Assembly (NCBI GenBank): GCA_030522415.1
Contig: CM060114.1
Coordinates: 25,691,304 to 25,755,303, forward strand
DNA length: 64,000 nucleotides
Source of the DNA: Channallabes apus
Taxonomy: Eukaryota; Chordata; Actinopteri; Siluriformes; Clariidae
Reading direction: 5' to 3'
Position 1 is the stretch's first letter. Each line of letters starts with the position of its first letter. This document shows, piece by piece, positions 49,330 through 62,303 of this stretch. The notes under the pieces are model-generated. The model was not told the origin of the DNA. It was given only the letters and a program-made list of their open reading frames with translations, and searched no databases. A program made the position numbers and the translations under genes.

Positions 49330-49754
49330 CAGTCCAAATGGGACACACACACTGATACGCACATTACTAATGAGTATGTTTTAACTAAGTGGCTGGAGCA
49401 GTGGACGCTGCAACATTTTGCATGAAAAGCTACATGAACTATGGATTCTAAACTATGCAGGAGGACAGCCAGGCGTCTGTAGATACTGTGCTGGGCCTTG
49501 TTTTTCCAAACACTCTAAAAGCTTTTTGAGACAGGGACGCATCTGTATATCAGGAGAAGGGGAAGAGATTTAGGCATCTCTGTATCAGTACAAGCTAATC
49601 TTCCATGCAGAGCTCTATCGCGCATTACTGATATTTTGTCATTCAGAGACGACATTAGGGACAAATCAGCTTCCTTTGGGCTTCACCATCATATGTGTGT
49701 ATGACTTATACCGCACGATGGGCATCATAAAATAATTTGACCGCAGTTCCATAT
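49330..49754. other. METAP2 3' flank, unassigned
   Basis: Presumed 3' UTR or downstream DNA; no repeat recognised. Confidence 0.5.
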
Positions 49755-51065
49755 ATAGTCAGGTCATAAGTTTTTGGACAGTAATTTTGTCTTTAAACCA
49801 CCACGATGGATTTGACATTCAGCAAACAAGATGTGAATTTCAGTGTAGACTTTCTCAACTCCAACTGTTTAGGAAATAAGCAATTTTTCACAGGCTCAAA
49901 AGCAATTGGACAAGTTAATATAATTATAAATATAAATATAGTTTTAATATTTTGATGCAAATTCTTTGCAGTCACAACTGGCTGAAGTCTGGAACATAGA
50001 CATGACCAAATGCTGACCTTCATCCCTTGAGATGCTTTGGATCTGTGATATTTCTCCCTTCATTTTTGACTCCAGAAAGTGAAAAGCAGCTCAACTGCTA
50101 GAAAACTGACTCAGACATTTAAGTTTACTTTCACTGTATGTTTTGTGTGATTATCCATCTGTACTTGGAAATGTAGTCCTGTCAGGCTTGCCACATTTTA
50201 CTGAACCTGAGCACACAGTAGAGCGCTATAGTTAATTCTTCTCCTTCTATCAGCAGTCATGCTATCAATAAACACCAGTGACCCAGATCTGTTGGCGGTC
50301 ACACATACCCACATGCTACTGCCTCGAACATGTTTGACAGATAATGTGGTATATGTTGGAACATGTGCCCTTCTTTTCCTTCTCCATACTCTTCTCTTCC
50401 TATCATTCTGGTACAAGTTGGTTTCATCTGTACAAAATGTAGTTGAAGAACTGGGCTGGCTTGTTTTAGAGTCTAATCATTTTCTATCCTTGATTAACAG
50501 CGATTTGCATCTTCAGGTAGTGTCTTTATTTACATTCATGAAGACGACGCTTGATTTTAGGCTTGGGAAATGATATGCTTACCTCCTCAACAATGTTCTT
50601 GACTCGGACAGATTTGAAAGGGTTATTTTCATCAAAAGAAAAAAAAAAAAGTTGAGATCATAGCTATGCACTTTAGTCCGCTTTCATGGTCATCCAGGCA
50701 TTTTTGGTTGTGCTAAGCTTGCCAAAAGAAAAATTTCTTACTGTATTTTCAAGAAGGTACCAAATTGATGATTTGGCCAATGCTAACATTTCTGTGCTCC
50801 CTGACTTTCTCTTATTTCTCTGGTTGTTTTTTCTTTCGGCATGATGATTGCCTCCTTCACTTGCATTAGCACCTCTTTTTTTCACATATTAAGAATTTCC
50901 ATGAGCATCATCGAAATTAAATCCTGGGAATCAATGCCAGACCTTTTATCTCATTATTTTGTAAAGATGTAGCAAGGAACTACACCTGGCCATCAAACAG
51001 CTTATGGGTCGGTTGTCCACATACTTTTGAGCCTGTGAAAATGGAAGGACAGTAAAATGACTGTA
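49755..51065 (-). mobile_element. Degenerate Tc1-like transposon
   Basis: The left end region has ATAGTCAGGTCATAAGTTTT and TTGGACAGTAATTTTGTC. The minus frame 50198-50416 reads RRKRRAHVPTYTTLSVKHVRGSSMWVCVTANRSGSL, like the [16 protein letters not shown] block. The right end near 51000-51060 (TTTGAGCCTGTGAAAATGG) is approximate. It resembles the element at 2602-4042. Confidence 0.5.
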
Positions 51066-51925
51066 TTGTAATTTCTAAAAGGGTAAAAAAAAAAATGAAA
51101 AGGTTAAAAGCAACATTTTTGTTAAATCCCTTGATTGCTGCATTATAGATCCATTGTGGTGATGTACCGAAAAAAATTTTCTTGGTCCGTTTCTGTAAAA
51201 CTGAAAACATAGTTTTGATTAGAATGAAACATTGTTTTAAGGCTAAAATAAGAATTTCTGTAAATCGATATTGACAGAATAAAATAACCGCCTTTAAATG
51301 ACAGCGCTTTTGAATTCTGCCTTCTGATTGGACAGTTTTGGATTCATTTACTGTAACACGTTGTGCAGATAGATTATGTGGAAGCAATATCACGAGAAAG
51401 ACTGATGCTATACGAAGCATTAACACACTCATCCCATCAATTCAGTGGGCACAAATTAAGCGTTATATAATAAACATTCGAATACATAATTGTGTCTGTA
51501 GTAAGATCTCATAAAACAACATTCCCCAAGGTTAAATATTACAGTATACCCATGAATGGATGTATTTACTCAATAGGAACATTAACATTGTATGACTGTA
51601 ATTAAACAATCAATCACATCATGGTTTGGGACGATGTCAGGACGACGTCGTTTAAAAGTTAACATTGAGATGGCTTTGAATGAACGACCTAGCACTGCAT
51701 TGCTAATACAACCTAAAAACAACAAAAGTTTAACCTTTATTTGGAACAATAATGAAAAGAAAAACATGCAAACTCCATGCACCCAGACCCAAGGCAGGAA
51801 TTGAACCCTCCACCCTTGGGGTGAGGGGCCACAGTGCCGCCGAAGTACTTCAAGTTAATACAACTTAATTCAAACTAACACAAGTTTTTGACAAACATTA
51901 ATTCCTGCTGGGTAGATATACAGTA
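51066..51925. other. Intergenic; SINE family 1 fragment at about 51760-51845
   Basis: CATGCAAACTCCATGCACCC and GGAATTGAACCCTCCACCC mark a short antisense SINE head; the remainder is unassigned. Confidence 0.5.
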
Positions 51926-53463
<1,538 letters not shown>

Positions 53464-54309
53464 TATCACATCTCAATATCCTTGACTATTTTCCTCAAAC
53501 AGTATGTTCCACAGTGTCTATTTGTCTACTTAAGGTTTTGTAAATAATAGAGATAGATGAGTATTTATTTAGTGCAGTAGTTAATATTCTAAACTAGGGA
53601 CTGAAAGGGTTTTGTTCATTTATCATAACTACGGTGTGTGTGTGTGGACTGTCCTGTGACGTAAATCACTTAAAAATACTTTAAGCAAGTATCAGGGTGC
53701 CTAAACTGCTGTCTTGTCTCTATGCAAGAATCACTTTGCATTTACGGTCCTCGATAAAGTTGCAGCGCTTTGGGGAAACAAGGCCCAGGTTTTTTTTTTT
53801 TTCTTAACATAACCAAAAGTGAAAGAAAATATACTGACAGTAAACAGCTCTCAGTTCAGGTCCTGGCAAATTGTGTAAAAAAATGTTTTCTTATCCAAAG
53901 TAATTTTATCTACTTGATAAAGGGCTTGTTGGATATAGTGTGTCAGGCACAAAAAAAACTGCTGCTTTTATCTGTTTCTACAAAAAAAAAAAGAAAGAAG
54001 AAGAATTAAGGATGTGAGAAAAGATTACGGCTGCTTAGCTTCACATGGCATGTTGATCTAAAAATAATAATCAAATCAAGTAAAATAACAAAAAGGTAAG
54101 CGGTGCACTCTGCTACTTTAATACGAGATGCTGTGCTATTTGTATAGTACTGTATTTACGACGCAGTTTCATTTCCATTAAATTGTTTTTTGAAAGTCAA
54201 TTAAATACCTCTATAAATTCCCTAGATCTGTGCATGTTTTCATCATTTTTCTTTTCCATACTGGCATGCTACAAATATAAGTGTACCATAGATTATACAC
54301 TACAGTATA
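53464..54309. other. Intergenic, unassigned
   Basis: Homopolymer runs (T at 53791-53801, A at 53981-53991); no gene or repeat recognised. Confidence 0.45.
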
Positions 54310-54750
54310 CACCGATCAGCCACAACACTGATTATCAATTATATTAGAGTAAACCGGTGACAGGATCATGGGCACACAAGGGTCATTAATGCCAGTCAGG
54401 ACCAATCCTGGATCCACAGAAAAGCCGAAGAAGCAGAAACTGTTATAAAAAGGCAAAACTAGCAACGATAGAAAGGCATCAGATTACTCTTTACATCACA
54501 GCTTGCTGCATATCGGCCTTAGCAGGCAAAGAGCTCAAGGTTGTTAACCAGGCCTCCGAATTCCCTAGATCTCCATCTGATCAAGTATCCGTGGAATGCA
54601 CCCAACAAACAAGTCTGATCCACAGAGGCACCGCCCCACAAACCACAGCACCCAAATGATCCTCTGCCAACGTCCTGGTGCCAGATACCATAGCACACTT
54701 TGACAGGTCTTATTGAGTCATTGGGCTCTATGTTATGGCTGATCAGTGTA
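54310..54750. mobile_element. TIR element, TACACCGATCAGCCACAACA ends
   Basis: The left end (about 54308-54328) and right end (TGTTATGGCTGATCAGTGTA, 54731-54750) are inverted copies. The interior carries CCAATGATCC-like and GGTGCCAGATACCATAGCAC words typical of a common fish repeat. No transposase frame. Confidence 0.6.
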
Positions 54751-55383
54751 TGGACAAAATTATGTATGTGGACGCCTCTTAAAACCATAAATCCCCCTAT
54801 ACGGACCCTTCCTAACCTTTGGAGGCATCTAATTGTCTAGAATTAATTTGTTTCTGTAAAATTATACGATTTCCCTCTATTGGAACGAACAGGCCCAGAC
54901 CTGTTTAAGCTGCTTTCATAAAGCACGCTCCATGAAGATGTGTTTTAATGTTGTGGAAGAAACCAACCAATGTCCTCCACCTAACCCCATTGCAAACCAC
55001 TGGGATGAACTTGAACACCAAGTACTGTACATCCCAAATCTCCCACCCTCACGTCAGTGCCTGATCTCACTAATGCTCTTGTTATGTCTGAATGATGTGG
55101 AGAGCCTATAGCCAGAAGAGTGGAGATCCCTGTAACTGCAAAGGCTGAGTGGCAGGAACTCCACATGCTTTTTGAAATCTGGGTTTGAACCCCAGCCAAT
55201 GGATGCAGTGCCGGTCCCAAGCCTCGATAAAAATGGGAGGGTTGCATTATAAGGGCATCCAGCGTAAAGCCTGTGCCAAGTTGGGGTGCGGATCGAACAG
55301 TCTGCTGTGGTGACCCCTGATGAGAGCAGCCGGATGACTAACAAGAAGTCAGGTGTCCACCTACCTTTGGTCATATAGTGTAG
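54746..55383. mobile_element. TIR element, TATGTGGAC-type ends, with nested SINE
   Basis: Left GTGTATGGACAAAATTATGT...GTGGACGCCTC and right GTGTCCACCTACCTTTGGTC...ATAGTGTA are inverted. 54950-55140 contains CCAATGTCCTCCACCTAACC and CACTGGGATGAACTTGAACA. SINE family 3 is inserted at 55185-55345. Confidence 0.55.
55185..55345 (+). mobile_element. SINE family 3 inside a TIR element
   Basis: GATGCAGTGCCGGTCCCAAG, GGGAGGGTTGCATTATAAGG, GGCATCCAGCGTAAAGCCTG and TGTGCCAAGTTGGGGTGCGG; the head is partial. Confidence 0.6.
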
Positions 55384-56965
55384 ATGTTACAGTTCCACAT
55401 ACATGGAGGCACTCGTTTACTCCTCTTTTAATAAGTGGTTCAAAAGGTTCAGGTGGTTTTCCTGTGTGATGAATCGTCTTTAAGATTAAAACAAATTCCT
55501 ACATTTGCATTTAACGTAATAAACTGGAAACTGTGTGCATTTTAATTTGGTACATTTTTCTCCATATATATTTGTTGTAAAATATAATAAATATAAATAT
55601 GTACAGACACAAAGTTGGTATTGGCTCTGCTTTTCATTTCCTTTTAGTTGTCTCAGAAATGTAATAGTAGTAAACTGATAACAGCAACTGTAGTTAAAAA
55701 AAAAAAAAAAACGCTTTCCACCTAAACACTTAAGAAGGGCATTGATCAATAGAGTATAACATGAATATTGCACAATCCAACAAACTAAAAACAACTGGAA
55801 TACATATTTATAACCATACCATGATCTATACTTCACTACTTTCTCTCTGCCCTTTGCGTCTTTATGTTACATAGTACATTAGTAGTATTGCAGACTCCAT
55901 AGCCTTTTAGACCAACTATTTATGTGACTTCTGAAGTTAATTGACTGGACAGCATCTTATTTAAAGATGTCATAGTAAAGGAGGTGAATACTTTATACAC
56001 TCTCCAGATTTCTGTGTGTGTTGCATGTATTAATTTTCTAAAGGGTCACAGGAGGGCTGGAGACTATCCCAAAAGACATCAGGCATGAGGCAGGGGACAC
56101 GCAGGACTAGTCCATCACACACAGTCATTCACACACTATGGGCAATTTGAGAACGTCAATTAGAATACTATGCATGTGGAAACAGTCCATGCACACAGAG
56201 CTGAGGTGGGAATCTGTGTCACGATAAAAATTTTGCACTTTCAAAGTTGTAATTAAATGGTACAAATTGCCATAAATTGCATTTTAACTCCAGGTTATTA
56301 TGCAGGAAAACAGGATAAACATCAAGCGGTGAATACTTTCATAAGGCACTTTAACCGTTATATGGCTAGTTGTTTATAGACATCTAGAAAGTCATCAGGT
56401 GATACAGTGAGTAATGATCCTGTATGATCCTAATGTCTGTTTTGAGTCTCGGTGTATGCTCGCCACCTCACAAAAACAGACCAAAAAAAAAAAAAAAAGG
56501 CTTCACTAAACTGACCATGGATGTAAACATACAGTAAGTGTGTGAGATTCTCTGCAATTAACTGGTCACAGTGTGTTTCTGCTTATGTTCCTGCTTCGCA
56601 CCTGGCGTTTCTGGAACAGGCTTCAGGTCCATCATAATGTAGCTACTGAAGATGAATGACAAATGGTTTATAAAAAAAAAAGTCCTGAATAAAGACACAA
56701 TGCAACTGTGATATTTAGAAAAATGCAAAAATAGTCTCATTTTATTGAGGTAAATTTCTCTATAAATTGAGGTAACAATTTGCATAGTTTTACATCTATA
56801 CCTGCTGAACAGCGGAGCAACTCAAAACTGGAACCAACCGGAACAGAGGCAGACTCGAGAGCGTGTGAACTCGTGGACATGATATTACCTCGGGTTCTCT
56901 GACAGACGTACACGGAGAACGTGCTAACCACAAGACGGTTGCGGAATGAGTCTGATCAGACACTA
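55384..56965. other. Intergenic; eroded SINE family 1 at about 56030-56215
   Basis: GTCACAGGAGGGCTGGAGAC, CACACTATGGGCAATTTGAG and ATGCATGTGGAAAC identify the SINE. The remainder is AT-rich. Confidence 0.45.
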
Positions 56966-56966
56966 C

Positions 56967-57610
56967 CACACACACACACACACACACACACACTCTCTCT
57001 CTCTCTCACAACAGGTGGATTATTGTACATCCAGCACATGTGATGTGTTCGCTGGTAAGAACCCCAACACCCCCCCTTTAAATCATTTTCTTTTTTTTCC
57101 TTTTTTTTTTTTTACAAAAATAAAAAAGAAATCTCATTTAATGAAATACTTGGCGTATAAAAGTACATTCAGGAAAAATCTGAAAAGACGGAACACGAAA
57201 TCCTGAATTGCTCGAACCACGTTCGTAAAGGAGCTGGTAACACTAGAAGAGCCTTAATTTAATCAACTGATCAGAAAATGGCAGGGCACTTTAAGTGGAT
57301 GTAAAGAAACCTCTCTCTCTCTCTCTCACACACACACTATAATTGTGGCATCACAGTCATGTCATCTGTCCCTTAGGAGTGTAAATCTGGGAACAGTCAA
57401 CATTGTTTTTTTTTCTACTTTGGTTTGTGAGCAGGTACAATTTTTGCACACAGGAGAAACAAAACGATCGAACCACTGTGCACTAATGCTTCTGGCCAGG
57501 ACTGATATCTCTTACACACACACACACACACACACGCACACACACGCACACACACCAAGAGTGCCTACTGCCAAGAGTCTGTGGAAGGCATGATGCCGGT
57601 CAGACTTGTG

Positions 57611-57667
<57 letters not shown>
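56967..57667. repeat. Cluster of CA and CT microsatellites
   Basis: (CA)n 56967-56992 followed by (CT)n; (CT)n then CA at about 57312-57338; (CA)n 57515-57556; (CT)n 57618-57649 followed by (CA)n 57650-57667. It lies in the probable USP44 3' UTR or downstream region. Confidence 0.85.
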
Positions 57668-57774
57668 TAGACAGACAGACACACAGACTGGCTTTAACCC
57701 ATATTGACATGAATTGTACAATACAAAGTCTCTGGCTGACAGGCTGCTAAGTGGGGGGGGGGGGGTGATGGGTG

Positions 57775-57905
57775 TCAGAGGTCACTGGCTTTGCCTTTGT
57801 CCTGAGAGTTTCTCTGTGTGTAGAAAAGAATGTAGGCCTGAGCCTTACACACCTCCTCGACTGCACACACACTTAGCTTGGAGTCATTACAGTGCACCCA
57901 AAATC
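57775..57905 (-). CDS. USP44: USP44 last coding exon (Asp box)
   Basis: Acceptor CTCTCCAG precedes 57905. The exon completes Gly645 and reads [28 protein letters not shown] and a short unique tail ending SDL. It matches the human terminal exon up to TQR, after which the fish protein stops early. The run-on of exon 6 past 58082 (an Arg-rich tail) is intronic. Poly-G (57751-57766) follows just beyond the stop codon. Confidence 0.93.
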
Positions 57906-59500
57906 CTGGAGAGACAGACGGATATAAAAAGAGAAAAATACAGACAGTGAATATTTTCAGCTCTGCAAAAATTTTTTTTATAAATAAATAAACAAAACTC
58001 TATTTCGATCAATAGATCAGCACTGGATAAAATACTAAATATTATTAATATAGAAGGAAGGCAGAACCCTGCGTCTCCTACCTCCCTCCGTGTTGTAACA
58101 GAAGGCGGTGTAATGGCCCGAGCCGAAGCCCTTCCCGTGGTGCATGACGACAGCGGAGAGCTGGTAGAGGAAGTGTTGGTGGCGGAGTGACGTGTTGGAG
58201 GCGGAGTCTTTGCAGCAGTAGGGCTCCATGTTCAGCTCCTGCTCGAACTTGACGTGGACGCCGATCTTCTCCCTGTGGTTACGACCCGACCATCTGACCA
58301 CACAAACACAAGCAAAACACGTCAACAGACGGCGCACTCCTATACTAAACGCATGTGTGTTTTTTGTGTGCGAGTACCTGAAGCGCTTAAGGTGTAGTCG
58401 TAGGACGTGAGGCAGTTTGTAGACCACCAGCTGCTTCTGAGCTTCTGTCAGGACCACTTGCTTGGAGCAGAAACGACGGCATTTATCTGAGACACGGTAA
58501 CAGATCCGACTGACTTACACGACAAAAACGCAGCAACAAGTCGTCCTTTTAAAGTTTCTAACAATTTATAGTGTGCATGAACAATAAAACACTAAGCGAA
58601 TGACTATAATGTATGATTTGTCACTAAAAGACAAAAATAATTTCTATCATGCATCATATTCGACTCACTGTTGCAGTGATCGCAGGCATAGATGGCTCCT
58701 TCTAAAGCCTCCGTCTCTGTAAACTTGGCCAGCATCTCCGTCAGCCTACACGGCACCTGCGTGGCGTCCTTACTGTTGCTGTGGTAACGCTCTGGAAACT
58801 CTAACGACAGATCCCAGAACGGCTCGACCGTGTCCGAACGATGATCGCACGCCAGACACCTCACCTGAGAACGTAAAGGCGAGGTGGTCAGGTGTACAGT
58901 ACAACCTCTGGCGCGGATGTTCGCGTGTATCGCGCGAGTGCGTGCTCTTCCTCCTCACCTGGCTGAGTAGTTGGCCATGAAAGATGGTATTGACCACACT
59001 GAGCACCTGCTTGATCAGCCGTCTCTGATTGGCCGGCACAGTGGCGGGCGTGAGCGTTCCGGTTCGCTCCAGCTCGCGTTGGACTTTGTCCAGAAGCTCA
59101 CAGAGGAACTCCTGCGCGTCCTGCTGCGCGTACCCTCGGAACGCCGGGATCAACTGCCATACCGAGTGCAGCATCGCGAACGGAGACACCAGAGCCCACT
59201 TTCCTGACCACATCACCTACAAAACACACAAATATTAATAAGGAAAACACTTATACACCATATACAGTACGTCATGTCACTGTGAACAGATTCGGCTGTG
59301 TGTTTTTATATGAACTTTAAATCTGCTAGAGTAAAATCAATCCTAATTAGTATAGTAATTGAACACAATTCGGCTTATCAGCACCAAATCATTAAGTGAC
59401 CTGATTTGTTAAATCAAAGCATAAATGAATAAATATCTGGTCTCAGAAACACTCGTCAAAAAATACTGAATGACATAACTGGATGTTTTAGATCACTTTT

Positions 59501-59535
<35 letters not shown>

Positions 59536-59785
59536 TTTTTGGATTAATGGCAGTGAATGAACTTGAGTTGCTCTAGTTGTTGTCATGTCATGTTTTCGGT
59601 GCTCTTGAGGCGCAGACAATAATGATGGGTTTAATAATGATTTAATGACTCATGACTTCATGACTGCGTGTTTTCACACAACAGCAAATGATGGCAAGTA
59701 GGGATGGGAATCACCATTCACCACCTGATATAATATCACAGTACCCATGTGCTGATTAAAATTCTGTATATATACACACACATGG

Positions 59786-59840
<55 letters not shown>

Positions 59841-61991
59841 TTTTTTTTTTTAAAAATCACATTTTATTATTTATAACTTTTTTTAAAATCCCAATTCAAT
59901 ATTATATTTTGTTACAATTTTAAACCTTTAAAAAACTTTATTGATTAATTAAATGTAGCCCGTTCACGCACCTAAAAAACAAGCGCAGCATTTAAACAAT
60001 ACAAACTAACTTTAAAAGAGAATAAACATTTATTAACTTCCACATTTTTACTGAGCAGCACGTACCTCCGTCATGAGCCAGAGTTATTTCTAAACAAAAT
60101 TAGCCACACAAGATGAAAACATGTATCTAGTTCAGAGTGCGCCACCTGCAGGATGATAAAGAAACTGCGATTTTAAGTCTTGACAGTGGGAGTGCAGGCT
60201 TTTGTTTAGGATTCTCAGGCTATTTCATGGCAGACACCTGTACATATTAAACATTAAACTGATTTATTCAAACCAATATAATACTAAGTTATAATGTAAG
60301 AGATTGTGAAAAGGTAAATAAAAAATAAATAAAAATAAATATATATCACATTATAACATGGCCAGAAGAACAAGACTTTACATTAGGTTCTTTAGGTGCA
60401 CTTTTGATAAAACATTGTGCATGCATACAGATGCATGAAGCTTCTAACACAGGCACGTGTGGCTGCGATTATTAACATAAATTTTTTGGATAAACATAAA
60501 CTATTATGGAGTCGGCACGGCGATAAACATGAATCGCCTCCTCCCCCGTCCCCTCCAATAATGTCTCCTTAAATACTCTACAGCTAACGCACAAGTCTGA
60601 TGATATAAAATATATCTCATGTATAATATCAGTGACTGTACTGTTTGTTTGTTTGTACATCGACCGTATACCTGGAACAGCGTGTGCAGCTCATGGCAGA
60701 GTGAGATGTGTTTGGAGCTCGGCTCTTTGGGCTGAATGAGCTCCATGCTGCGTGAGCGCGAGGCGCCCCCGCTAAGCCCTGATCCCTGACCGCTGGCTTT
60801 GGGCTGAGCGCCGTGCTGAACCGAGAGCCCCAGTTTTTGGCTAACGGCGGACGCTAGCAGCTCCAGCGCCTGGTTCAGGTCCAGTCTCAAAAAACATTCG
60901 CGAAATACGTGCAGGTGACTCAGAACCTGCAGTATGGAGTTCATGTAGCATGTGTTGCCAAGATTTCTTAAACCGGTCACTCCTGGTGTGACCGTGGGTC
61001 GCCTCTTAATGGGGGAGTCGCTCGTCTTGATAGGTGGAGCCCGAGTCTGTTTGCTCTTGGCCGGGGTGCCCGGCCTCCTCTGAGGCGTCTTATCTTTTCG
61101 AGTCCGAACATTAGAAGGTGGAGCTGGCTTGTGTTGGATTTGTTTCTTTTCTGTTAACGATGCCGCAGCTGCTGCTTTCTGGCTCTGCTTTTGGATCCGG
61201 CTGCTCTTTCGCGTCGGCGCGCTTTCCAGCTCCTCCCGGAGCTGCCGTTTAAGTGTCCGTCTCCTCTCCCGCGCCTCCCTCCTGCGCTCCTCCTCTTCCT
61301 CACGCTTTCGCTCCTCCTCCAGGAAACTCCTCCCGCGCTCCGTGTGGCCGAACCAGGTGCGGAACACGCGGCTCATGAGTGCTCGACGTCTGTGCCACAG
61401 TGCCGTGAACATGCGGTCCTCCGCGCGGAGCTGCAACTCCTGTGCGTTCCCGTGCTCCAGCTGGGCCGCGCCGGAGCGCAGCGTGCGCCCGCTGCGCGTC
61501 GTCACCTCATAGCGTTGACTCTTGATGGCGCCCAGTGTGCCGCGCAGCAGCTTCAGGTCTCCCGTGGCGTTGTCGTTCAACACATAGTCGTCACACAGGT
61601 AGCAGAAGACGTACAGTTCGTTCACCTCTAGAGCCAGAGGGTGGCGCTGCTCCTGCGGGGAGACAAAAAAAAAAAAAAAAAAAAACCAAGAACAAGCATT
61701 TAAAAAAAATACATACGAACATGTTCATAAAGTGGTATTGTGAAAAAAAGTCAGTTGTTTTTGTAGTCATCATAACATTAATGAATGGAGAAAGTGTCGT
61801 CGTTTCTTTCTTACCTTGAAGTGCTGCAGTGCGTGCTCCTCTATGTAGCGTCCGCAGGCCACGTGCGAGCAGCTGAGACACGCCCACACCGACTCCGTGG
61901 TGTTGCAGTCCACACAGTGCCATTTCTGCGGGTTCAAGATGGAGTGGTCCTGTGCGAGCCTCAGTCGACCCACGTGCTTACACTTGTCCAT
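57775..61991 (-). CDS. USP44: Ubiquitin carboxyl-terminal hydrolase 44 (complete, 7 coding exons, 687 aa)
   Basis: USP44 is a nuclear cysteine deubiquitinase; known roles are restraint of APC/C-Cdc20 at the spindle checkpoint and H2B deubiquitination. Exons in transcript order: 61991-61815, 61652-60672, 59216-58959, 58864-58669, 58486-58378, 58293-58082, 57905-57775. All junctions are GT-AG and phase-consistent; 687 aa against 712 in human. Residues 1-80 are a ZnF-UBP domain (Cys4, His6, Cys26, Cys29, Cys38, Cys41, Cys46, His53, later Cys76/Cys79). Residues about 168-205 are a charged Glu/Arg coiled coil, then a basic Pro-rich linker. The USP core holds Cys294 (GNTCYMNS), a CLAC/CDHC zinc pair, His634 ([10 protein letters not shown]) and Asp652 (HCNDSK). 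The start was chosen at ATG 61991; a GTG directly before it is not needed. The C-tail is about 22 residues shorter than in human. The gene converges with METAP2. Confidence 0.97.
59217..60671. other. USP44 intron 2
   Basis: It contains (TTTA)n at about 59501-59537, a hAT-like MITE copy (59698-60180) and an (AT)n array (59790-59834). No other gene. Confidence 0.6.
59698..60180. mobile_element. hAT-like MITE, second copy
   Basis: It opens GTAGGGATGGGAATCACCAT and closes with CACCTGCAGGATGATAAAGA, matching the two ends of the copy at 42206-42500. An (AT)n array has grown inside it. Confidence 0.5.
60672..61652 (-). CDS. USP44: USP44 large exon 2: end of zinc finger, charged linker, catalytic Cys box
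   Basis: A single 981-nt exon encodes residues 60-386. In order: the last zinc-ligand cysteines ([12 protein letters not shown]), an Arg/Glu-rich helix predicted to be a coiled coil, a Lys/Pro/Ala linker with KRRP, and the Cys box [14 protein letters not shown] with catalytic Cys294 at 60948-60950. It closes with [23 protein letters not shown], matching human. The exon is GC-rich compared with the AT-rich flanks. Confidence 0.96.
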
Positions 61992-61999
61992 CACAGTTA

Positions 62000-62303
62000 C
62001 TCAAACACGCTTCACATGACCGTGGCGAGGGCGGCCAGCCGTACAACTACCTCCTGCCAAGGCATGCTGCATCTGATGGGGTGAAGGGAAACGTGGGATG
62101 GTGAAGGTCAGCTCTGAGCATAAGTCAAAGTGCCGGTGCTATAAAGCTGATCACATTCGAGGCATTTTTATCCTCTATATCAAGCCCTGTATATGTATTC
62201 ATGTCTCACAGTGGTGTAAACCAGCTAAGCCTGATCCCAGAGAGATATACATGTATATACCGCATTACAGTTACGCTCACATTACAAACCACATCCGACT
62301 ATA
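62000..62303. other. USP44 upstream region
   Basis: Presumed 5' UTR/promoter side of USP44. No TATA box or strong motif was identified. Confidence 0.4.

Noticed and set aside
61129..61631. Long plus-strand frames opposite USP44 exon 2
   Set aside because: They are antisense shadows of a GC-rich coding exon; the USP44 frame matches human throughout.
61992..61994. GTG just before the USP44 ATG as start
   Set aside because: Eukaryotic initiation at GTG is unlikely when an ATG follows directly, and the human alignment fits the ATG.
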